DNA from: Candidatus Cryptobacteroides faecihippi | GTDB lineage: Bacteria; Bacteroidota; Bacteroidia; Bacteroidales; UBA932 | Length of the DNA stretch: 5,721 bases | Direction of reading: 5' to 3' | Assembly (NCBI GenBank): GCA_018066065.1 | Contig: JAGHSC010000132.1 | Location: 1-5,721, forward strand | In this document: positions 1-4,972 of the stretch, piece by piece | Numbering within the stretch: the first letter of the stretch is position 1 | Layout: each line of letters opens with the position of its first letter | Position numbers and translations under genes: made by a program | Notes under the pieces: model-generated | Database searches by the model: none | The model's input: the letters and a program-made list of their open reading frames with translations, nothing else | What the model was told of the DNA's origin: nothing

Positions 1-278
1 CTCGCTAACTCAGCACCTGCGGTGCCTCAGACACACGCTCGCTTTTCACCGCATTGGCTCTTGTTCGCTACGGCGTCGCTCCTATGCGGGCTGCGTGTAC
101 ACCCCGCCGGCCCTCCCGGTGCGCGGCTTTGCCCTTCGATTCCGCTTTTCCCGCGTGCGACGGGCGGAAAGATGGGTCCGTTCCGCGCCCGGGGCCCTCC
201 GATCGGGCTTTTGTCCAGGAAATGGCCCATCTTCCTCTTGGGTGAGCACTGGAGGCTGCTGCGAGGGGTGGAGGGACG
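1..278. other. GC-rich non-coding region with many short inverted repeats
   Basis: No convincing gene is seen here. The open frames on both strands are short (under 90 codons), overlap one another in several frames, and translate to arginine/proline/serine-rich sequence with no recognisable motif. The DNA is visibly richer in G and C than the neighbouring genes, especially about 90-215. Small dyads are frequent: GCACC-tgc-GGTGC at 13-25, the palindrome GTGTACAC at 95-102, and a 10-bp stem with one G-T pair between 169-178 and 224-233, enclosing a shorter GCCCG/CGGGC stem (187-191 with 204-208). It lies downstream of the terminator of the minus-strand gene. It could be a structured RNA, a dispersed intergenic repeat, or the edge of an element extending left of the window; the sequence does not decide between these. 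Confidence 0.5.
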
Positions 279-313
279 AAAAAGAGGCTGACCGGAACCC
301 GGTCAGCCTCTTT
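279..313 (-). terminator. Intrinsic terminator of the minus-strand TPR lipoprotein gene
   Basis: A perfect 15-bp inverted repeat (281-295 with 299-313, loop of three bases) lies 23 bases beyond the stop codon of the minus-strand gene. Read on the minus strand, the stem is followed by five T residues (complement of the A run 279-283), the layout of a Rho-independent terminator. On the plus strand the stem is followed by GGCAT, so terminator function in that direction is less likely. Confidence 0.88.
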
Positions 314-336
314 GGCATATTCAGATGCGTTGTCGA

Positions 337-1986
337 TTACTTGTAGTACTCAGCGAACTCAACATCCTTTGCAGCCCTTTCTGCAAGAGCCTTGTCCTGC
401 TTTGCAACCTCAGCAAGAGCAGCCTTGACAGCATCAGCCTTGCCCTGGCGTGCAGCGATGATTGCGCGGAGGTAGTTAGCCTCTGCATCCTTGCACTTGA
501 GAGCAGCTGAAGCCTTGTCGAGCTGACCATTGAGGATGTAGGCGAGAACGGTGTTGCGGCAGCAGCCAGGAGCATCTTCAAGATTCTCGGCAGCCTGCTC
601 GTAGTTACCGGTGAGGATGTCAAGAACACCCTGGTTAGCCTTTGAGACAGCGGTGCCAGCCTTCTTGAACTGAGCGGCAGCGGTCTTGAAGTCACCATTG
701 CGGAGGGCGAGGACACCAAGAGCATTCTGGTAGTCGCTGTCCCTGTTCTCAACTGCAGCGTAAGCCTTCTCGGCAGCCTTGAGGTCGCCAGCGTTCATGA
801 GAGTGGTTGCGAGGTTGAACCTTGCAGCGTCGCTGTCGAACTTCTTGATGGCCTGGTTGTAAAGCTTGACCTTGGTGTCAAGATCCTTTACGAGGGTAGC
901 AGAGTGGAGGAGTGCAGGCTCGTCGAGGATGTCGCTGTTGTTGTCGATCATCTCGAGAAGCTCTGAAGCGGTGTAGTTCTTGAACTCGACGTTGGCGATG
1001 AACCTTGCACGACGGAGCTCAGGAAGGACGTCACTCTTGAGTTCGGTGTAGATTGAAGACATGTTCTTGATCTCGCTCTCACGTACAGCAGGGTCGTTGT
1101 ACATTGAAAGGACTCTGAGGATGAGGTCCTTGTCCTCGATGTCAGAGTTCTGGACGAGCTCCTGGAAGCCTTCCCAGTCCTGACCGACACTCTTGACGGT
1201 AGGGTCAGCGACATCGACGTTCTTCATGACCTTGTCCCATGCCTTGTCAGCAGACTTTGAACGCTGGTCAGAGAGCTTGCCGTTGAGCTTCTCACCACCA
1301 TCAGGTGAAGCGTAAGCAACGACCTCGGTACCGATGAGAGTCTTTCTCTCGTTGTTCTTGATCTCGTCGAGAGCGTTCTTGAAGTTCTTGATTGAAGCAC
1401 CGGTGAGCTGCTTTGACTGGACGTCTGCAGAGTTGATCTTGTACATGATCTGACCCTCAGCGGTCTGCTGGAGGATAGCCTTGTAACCGTCAGCCTTGAG
1501 AGGAGCCTTTCCACCGCCGTCAACAAGCATGTAGGTGGTGTTGAGACCGTCTGCAACCTTCCTGGTAGGAAGCTTGTAAGCCTTCTTCTTGAGCTTTGCG
1601 GTTGCGCGGAGCATGAGCTGGCACTGCTCCATGCCTTCCTCGTAGGTGAAGTGAAGCTTCTGGCTGATGGTACCGCCAGCCTTAGGGACAGCCTTGTAGT
1701 TGTCCTTTACCTTTTCGCCCTGGAACATGATAGGGGCCATTGCCTGCTCGCTGTTGCCATAGACAATGACAGGGGTTACTGCGAGGGTAGCCTTAGGGTT
1801 GAAGTAGTTTGCTGGGTAGGTGACGGTGAGGACTGGATCGATGTTTCCAGCAACGCACTCAAGGACTGCAGGGTTGCAGGTCACTACCACGTTGTCAGCA
1901 AGTTCAACCATCTTCTTTGCAGAAGAGCAGCCGACTGCAGCCATTCCAAGGACTGCAAGGGCCATCAATTTGATTGCTTTGTTCAT
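337..1986 (-). CDS. Lipoprotein with OmpA-like segment and C-terminal TPR repeats
   Basis: A 549-residue envelope lipoprotein of a type widespread in Bacteroidales and usually annotated as hypothetical or TPR protein. Residues 1-19 are a signal peptide (basic start, hydrophobic core) ending in a lipobox AVGC, with Cys20 as the lipidated residue. The following SSAKK lacks the acidic run of the Bacteroidetes surface-export signal, so a periplasm-facing position is inferred. Residues about 30-160 look beta-rich. Residues about 217-250 resemble the OmpA C-terminal core (AYASPDG, then LSDQRS), but the usual diaminopimelate-binding Asp position is Ser227, while Arg242 is kept. Residues about 371-525 form TPR-like helical hairpins (for example NAGDLKAAEKAYAAV and RNGDFKTAAAQFKKAG). 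Beyond the first codons Lys is almost always AAG and codon choice is narrow, suggesting high expression. The start at 1986 is the one giving a complete signal peptide. It is transcribed divergently from the activator gene. Exact role unknown. Confidence 0.9.
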   Translation of the reverse strand: MNKAIKLMALAVLGMAAVGCSSAKKMVELADNVVVTCNPAVLECVAGNIDPVLTVTYPANYFNPKATLAVTPVIVYGNSEQAMAPIMFQGEKVKDNYKAVPKAGGTISQKLHFTYEEGMEQCQLMLRATAKLKKKAYKLPTRKVADGLNTTYMLVDGGGKAPLKADGYKAILQQTAEGQIMYKINSADVQSKQLTGASIKNFKNALDEIKNNERKTLIGTEVVAYASPDGGEKLNGKLSDQRSKSADKAWDKVMKNVDVADPTVKSVGQDWEGFQELVQNSDIEDKDLILRVLSMYNDPAVRESEIKNMSSIYTELKSDVLPELRRARFIANVEFKNYTASELLEMIDNNSDILDEPALLHSATLVKDLDTKVKLYNQAIKKFDSDAARFNLATTLMNAGDLKAAEKAYAAVENRDSDYQNALGVLALRNGDFKTAAAQFKKAGTAVSKANQGVLDILTGNYEQAAENLEDAPGCCRNTVLAYILNGQLDKASAALKCKDAEANYLRAIIAARQGKADAVKAALAEVAKQDKALAERAAKDVEFAEYYK

Positions 1987-2030
1987 TTGGTTTATCTAAT
2001 AAGTTAACGTTTGTTGTCAAAAGGCAATAA

Positions 2031-2064
2031 TTGAACAAATATAGCCATTATTTTTATAACTTTG
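2031..2064 (+). promoter_or_regulatory. Candidate promoter for the activator-lptE-secG cluster
   Basis: TAACTTTG at 2057-2064 exactly matches the Bacteroidetes -7 consensus TAnnTTTG. A TTG at 2031-2033 could be the -33 element, although the 23-base gap is slightly long. The transcript would start near 2070, about 20 bases before the ATG at 2090. This promoter and the one for the minus-strand gene share the same roughly 35 bp, so their polymerase footprints would overlap. Confidence 0.5.
2036..2043 (-). promoter_or_regulatory. Candidate -7 box for the minus-strand lipoprotein gene
   Basis: On the minus strand this reads TATATTTG, an exact match to the Bacteroidetes primary sigma-factor -7 consensus TAnnTTTG. 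It would give an A/T-rich leader of about 45 bases before the ATG at 1986. No convincing TTTG -33 box lies at the expected 19-21 bases upstream, so only the -7 half is well supported. Confidence 0.5.
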
Positions 2065-2089
2065 TAACAGTACAACGAAGAATATACCT

Positions 2090-3334
2090 ATGGACACACA
2101 AGAACTTCAAAGGATAAAGAACCAGTACAACATCATCGGCAACGATGCTGCACTGAACAGGGCGCTGGAGATGGCCGTGGCCATCGCCCCGACGGACCTG
2201 ACTGTCCTGGTGACCGGAGAGAGTGGTGTCGGAAAGGAGAACATTCCAAGCATCATACATAAGCACAGCTCAAGGAAGAACGGAAAGTTCTTCGCGCTGA
2301 ACTGCGGAGCGATCCCGGAAGGAACCATCGATGCCGAACTTTTCGGACATGAGAAAGGATCCTTCACAGGAGCCATCGAGACCAGGAAAGGCTATTTCGA
2401 GGAATATGATGGCGGCACGCTGTTCCTGGATGAGATCGGAGAGCTCCCACTTGCATCCCAGGCCAAGCTCCTCAGGGTGCTGCAGAGCGGTGAGTTCGTC
2501 AAGGTCGGATCGTCAAAGATCCAGAAGACCGATGTCAGGGTCATCGCCGCGACAAATGTGAACCTGCTCCATGCCGTGAGCCAGGGCAAGTTCAGGGAGG
2601 ACCTGTACTACAGACTCAATGCAGTCCAGATCTCGATGCCTTCCCTTCGTGAGAGAAAGGAAGACATCTATCTGCTGTTCAGGAAGTTCTCATCCGATTT
2701 CTCTGAGAAATGGGGACTCTGCAAGGTAACTTTGACCAACGACGCCATCGACCTTCTGATCAACTACCGCTGGCCCGGAAACATCCGCCAGCTGAAGAAC
2801 GTCACCGAGGCTGTGACGGCTCTGGAGTCGGAAAGGATCACCCCTGCATCCCAGCGGTGCATGGTCGATGCGCTGACTCTTATGAAATACATGCCGAAGG
2901 AGGACCCGGTCGTTCTTCCTGTCGCCGCATCCGAGGTGAGGGGAGGGGAATCCATCCCTGACCAGGACAAGCAGAGGATCATCAAGGCCATCTTCGACCT
3001 GAAGCAGGAGATAGATGCCCTGAAGGCCCGTCTGGATGCCTCGACGGTACCGGTGCATGCTGCACCGGCTCTCAAGCCGGCAATGCCTGCCGAGGAGGCT
3101 GAATGGCAGGGACCAGGAGCACCTGTGACCAGCGAGAGCATCGGACGCACGGTGGATGTGAAGACCGAAGCTCCGGATCTTTCGATCCGCAGGTCCAATC
3201 TGGACATCATAGTCAAGGCGCTCGAGAAGCACGGCGGCAACCGCAAGCTTGCAGCGGAGGAAGTGGGTATCTCCGAGAGAACCCTCTACCGATGGATAGA
3301 AAAGTACAACCTCGACGGAAAGTCGGAAAAGTGA
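2090..3334 (+). CDS. Sigma-54-dependent transcriptional activator, AAA+ and Fis-type HTH, no receiver domain
   Basis: A bacterial enhancer-binding protein: an AAA+ ATPase that remodels sigma-54 RNA polymerase to open promoters. Visible motifs are Walker A GESGVGKE (43-50), the sigma-54 contact loop as GSFTGA (90-95) in place of GAFTGA, Walker B GTLFLDE (109-115), the arginine-finger region FREDLYYRLN (168-177), and sensor II WPGNIRQL (228-235). A probable coiled coil (about 293-316) and a Pro/Ala-rich linker (about 317-363) lead to a Fis-type helix-turn-helix (about 370-406, with GGNRKLAAEEVGISERTLYRW). The AAA+ domain starts within the first 20 residues, so there is no receiver, GAF or PAS domain; how it is controlled cannot be read from its architecture. 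GSFTGA is, to my recollection, usual in this Bacteroidetes subfamily. The ATG is preceded by an A/T-rich leader. It leads a cluster with lptE, whose start is 11 bases downstream, so it may regulate envelope genes; its targets are unknown. Confidence 0.93.
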   Translation: MDTQELQRIKNQYNIIGNDAALNRALEMAVAIAPTDLTVLVTGESGVGKENIPSIIHKHSSRKNGKFFALNCGAIPEGTIDAELFGHEKGSFTGAIETRKGYFEEYDGGTLFLDEIGELPLASQAKLLRVLQSGEFVKVGSSKIQKTDVRVIAATNVNLLHAVSQGKFREDLYYRLNAVQISMPSLRERKEDIYLLFRKFSSDFSEKWGLCKVTLTNDAIDLLINYRWPGNIRQLKNVTEAVTALESERITPASQRCMVDALTLMKYMPKEDPVVLPVAASEVRGGESIPDQDKQRIIKAIFDLKQEIDALKARLDASTVPVHAAPALKPAMPAEEAEWQGPGAPVTSESIGRTVDVKTEAPDLSIRRSNLDIIVKALEKHGGNRKLAAEEVGISERTLYRWIEKYNLDGKSEK

Positions 3335-3345
3335 CAGGATAAAGG

Positions 3346-3855
3346 ATGAAAGGACACATCTTTTCAATGATTCTCGCGTGTGCGGTCGCGCTGTGCGGCT
3401 GCAGTGTCGTCAAGTACTCGTTTTCCGGAACGTCCATCGATCCGGACGTCCACACGGTCACGGTCAACTATTTCGGGTACAAGGCCCTCAAGGTCAACCC
3501 TACCCTTGCGAACGACCTGACCGAAGCCATGAAGGACAAGTTCAAGAAGCTCACCAAGCTCGAGGAAGTCGAGATGGACGGAGACCTCGAGATCGAGGCC
3601 GATGTCACCGGCTACGACGTCAGGGCTGCCGCAGTGACCGCCAACGAAGTCGCTGCGCAGAACCGCCTTACGGTCTCTGTCAAGCTCAAGTTCACCAACA
3701 GGAAGCATCCTGAGGAGAACCTGGAGAAGAGTTTCTCTGCCTACTCCGACTACGACTCGACCAACTCCCTGGATGCAGTCGAGGCGACCCTCTGCGAGGA
3801 AATCGTCGAGAAACTTGTCGAGGACATGTTCAACGCCTGCGTGGCACAATGGTAA
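3346..3855 (+). CDS. lptE: LptE-family LPS assembly lipoprotein
   Basis: A 169-residue lipoprotein of the Bacteroidetes LptE family. LptE is the outer-membrane lipoprotein that plugs the LptD barrel and helps insert lipopolysaccharide into the outer leaflet. Residues 1-18 form a signal peptide with lipobox LCGC and lipidated Cys19. Family hallmarks seen are YSFSGTSID (24-32), the central DLEIEADVTGYDV stretch (80-92), LTVSVKLKFTN (108-118), FSAYSDYDS (130-138), and the C-terminal EEIVEKLVEDMFNACVAQW, typical of Bacteroidetes members that end in a short ...VA.W tail. Length fits the family. The start codon follows the activator stop by 11 bases, and the purine-rich GGATAAAGG just upstream is a plausible ribosome site. 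The next gene begins 7 bases after the stop, consistent with one transcript. Assignment rests on recalled family features; similarity to proteobacterial LptE is expected to be low. Confidence 0.88.
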   Translation: MKGHIFSMILACAVALCGCSVVKYSFSGTSIDPDVHTVTVNYFGYKALKVNPTLANDLTEAMKDKFKKLTKLEEVEMDGDLEIEADVTGYDVRAAAVTANEVAAQNRLTVSVKLKFTNRKHPEENLEKSFSAYSDYDSTNSLDAVEATLCEEIVEKLVEDMFNACVAQW

Positions 3856-3862
3856 TGGAATC

Positions 3863-4498
3863 ATGAAGGATCTTTCGAGACTCAGCATGGATGAGCTGGC
3901 AGGGGTCATAAGCCTCTACCCATGGTTCTCTGCGGCCAGGGTCGAACTCTGCGAGAGGATGGCATCCGTCGGCGGAAGCGACTGGGGTGTGGAGCAGTAC
4001 TCCGATGCCGCGATGTACGTCCCGTGCCGCTCGAAGGTGTTCGCCATCATGCGCTCGTCCCGCACCCGTGACTATTCAGACAAGGACCTTGGGAAGCTCC
4101 TCAAGGAGTACATCGCTCCGGCCAGGCAGGAACCGGCCCCGGAGGCGCAGGCCCAGGAAAAGACCATGAGGACCCCGAAGCTCCCGGATGTCCCTGGCTA
4201 CCACAGGACAGTCCGCCCTGCAGGCGGAGACTTCTTCAGCATGGAGGAATATGCTCAGGTGCGTCGCGAGGAAGACAACATCTTCTCCCACTTCAAGGCA
4301 GCTCGCTCTGAGGAACCCGAGGCCAGGGCATGGGAAGATCCGGAGCTTGGATTCTGCACGGAAACGCTCGCCCAGATCTACGCCGAACAGGGCTATTTTG
4401 CTGAGGCAAAGAAGATTTATTCGAGGCTGTCCTTGCGATATCCAGAAAAAAGTGCTTACTTTGCATCCCTTATTGGAAAATTGCAACCTGAAAATTAA
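3863..4498 (+). CDS. Conserved hypothetical protein with C-terminal TPR-like hairpin
   Basis: An uncharacterised 211-residue soluble protein, with no signal peptide or membrane segment. Residues 1-90 contain a short helical domain with the motif SLYPWFSAARV (17-27), which I associate with Bacteroidetes proteins found beside secG. Residues about 87-120 are Pro/Ala/Glu-rich and probably a flexible linker. Residues about 166-199 (ETLAQIYAEQGYFAEAKKIY then LSLRYPEKSAYF) form a single TPR-like hairpin, the best conserved part. The frame stays open upstream to an ATG at 3773, but that start would overlap lptE by more than 80 bases and add arginine-rich residues typical of an out-of-frame translation, so the ATG at 3863 was chosen. 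It sits 7 bases after lptE and 12 before secG, suggesting a role tied to envelope biogenesis or secretion, but this is inference only. The last 100 bases are noticeably more A/T-rich than the rest. Confidence 0.85.
   Translation: MKDLSRLSMDELAGVISLYPWFSAARVELCERMASVGGSDWGVEQYSDAAMYVPCRSKVFAIMRSSRTRDYSDKDLGKLLKEYIAPARQEPAPEAQAQEKTMRTPKLPDVPGYHRTVRPAGGDFFSMEEYAQVRREEDNIFSHFKAARSEEPEARAWEDPELGFCTETLAQIYAEQGYFAEAKKIYSRLSLRYPEKSAYFASLIGKLQPEN
4433..4463 (+). promoter_or_regulatory. Possible internal promoter for secG
   Basis: Within the 3' end of the upstream gene, TTG (4433-4435) is followed after 20 bases by TTACTTTG (4456-4463), which matches the Bacteroidetes -7 consensus TAnnTTTG at all but its second position. 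The predicted start, near 4470, would give a leader of about 40 bases before the secG ATG at 4511. The coding DNA here is unusually A/T-rich for the gene. No experimental support is available from the sequence. Confidence 0.35.
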
Positions 4499-4510
4499 AA
4501 AGATAAGAAT

Positions 4511-4846
4511 ATGTTCACAATCTTAACCATCCTGATTGTACTCGCAGCAATACTCCTCTGCATCGTCGTTCTCCTTCAGAACGGTAAGGGTGAGGGTATG
4601 GCCAGCAACTTCGTTTCTGCAAACCAGACTCTTGGCGTAAGGCAGACAGCTGACTTCCTTGAGAGATTCTCATGGGGTCTCGTTACTTTCATCCTCGTGG
4701 CTTCGATCTTCACTTCGATCATCACCACACACAAGTCTACCACAGGTGTGGACATCACCGACAAGATCGAGCAGGCTGCACCGGAGTTCCCTTCAGCTCC
4801 TATCGAGCAGGCAGCTCCTGCAGCTGAGAACACCCAGGCTGAGTAA
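4511..4846 (+). CDS. secG: Preprotein translocase subunit SecG
   Basis: SecG is the small accessory subunit of the SecYEG channel in the inner membrane; it assists SecA-driven export. The 111-residue protein has two predicted membrane helices (about 2-22 and 54-71) joined by the diagnostic cytoplasmic loop LLQNGKGEGMASNF (21-34) and NQTLGVRQTADFLER (38-52), which match the SecG family pattern of a glutamine at the end of the first helix, a glycine-rich stretch and an arginine/threonine-containing segment leading into the second helix. The C-terminal tail (about 79-111) is Ala/Pro/Glu-rich and contains IEQAAP twice (86-91 and 98-103), a 12-residue period; such variable tails are common in Bacteroidetes SecG. 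The ATG lies 12 bases after the preceding stop, with the A-rich leader AGATAAGAAT. It is the last gene before the terminator at 4894-4929. Confidence 0.94.
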   Translation: MFTILTILIVLAAILLCIVVLLQNGKGEGMASNFVSANQTLGVRQTADFLERFSWGLVTFILVASIFTSIITTHKSTTGVDITDKIEQAAPEFPSAPIEQAAPAAENTQAE

Positions 4847-4847
4847 T

Positions 4848-4862
4848 CTGACAATTTGTCAG
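4848..4862. promoter_or_regulatory. Perfect 15-bp dyad upstream of clpB, candidate operator
   Basis: CTGACAA-T-TTGTCAG is a perfect 7+1+7 inverted repeat, starting one base after the secG stop codon and about 110 bases upstream of the clpB ATG. Its right half contains TTTG (4855-4858), which could be the -33 element of a clpB promoter. Such placement is typical of a repressor or heat-shock regulator site. It does not resemble CIRCE (HrcA) or HAIR (HspR) sites. It could instead act as a small RNA hairpin at the secG 3' end, although the one-base centre makes a stable RNA hairpin poor. Confidence 0.5.
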
Positions 4863-4887
4863 TCCCGTTCCATCGGAACATATTTTG
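4855..4887 (+). promoter_or_regulatory. Candidate clpB promoter overlapping the dyad
   Basis: TTTG at 4855-4858 and TATTTTG at 4881-4887 resemble the Bacteroidetes -33 and -7 elements; the -7 box has one base fewer between TA and TTTG than the consensus, and the distance between the two TTTG motifs (25 bases) is near the allowed range. Between the elements lies another small dyad, GTTCC-atc-GGAAC (4867-4879). No better match lies between the terminator and the clpB start. The predicted transcript would begin near 4893-4895, at the foot of the terminator hairpin. Confidence 0.35.
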
Positions 4888-4893
4888 ACTCAT

Positions 4894-4929
4894 GACCGTC
4901 CGGCCGAACGCCGGACGGTTCTTTTTTTT
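4894..4929 (+). terminator. Intrinsic terminator between secG and clpB
   Basis: A perfect 9-bp GC-rich stem CCGTCCGGC/GCCGGACGG (4896-4904 with 4910-4918), extendable by an A-T and a G-T pair at the base, with loop CGAAC, is followed by TTC and eight T residues (4922-4929). This is a strong Rho-independent terminator for the activator-lptE-secG transcript. Its relation to the clpB promoter is unclear, because the best promoter-like match lies just upstream of it. Confidence 0.88.
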
Positions 4930-4972
4930 GTCTGCGCCGGCCTGAACTTGAACTACTAAAAGACATTGGATT

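Noticed and set aside
22..346. Five overlapping open frames on both strands, 67-89 residues
   Set aside because: They overlap each other in nearly every frame, have Arg/Pro/Ser-rich composition and no motif, and several run across the terminator hairpin; this is what GC-rich non-coding DNA yields.
2690..3367. 225-residue open frame on the minus strand
   Set aside because: It lies antisense to the well-supported activator gene, has no recognisable domain, and reflects the codon bias of the sense strand.
3773..3862. Upstream in-frame start for the gene at 3863-4498
   Set aside because: It would overlap lptE by 83 bases, and the added residues are Arg/Ser-rich as expected from an out-of-frame reading of lptE. 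The ATG at 3863 gives a normal start right after lptE.
3855..3866. TAATG overlap suggesting translational coupling at the lptE stop
   Set aside because: The ATG at 3855 opens only ATG GAA TCA TGA and is out of frame with the downstream gene.
3364..3909. 181-residue minus-strand open frame
   Set aside because: Antisense to lptE, whose signal peptide, lipobox and family motifs are clear.
4848..4862. CIRCE or HAIR heat-shock operator
   Set aside because: CIRCE (TTAGCACTC-N9-GAGTGCTAA) and HAIR (CTTGAGT-N7-ACTCAAG) differ from this dyad in both sequence and spacing.
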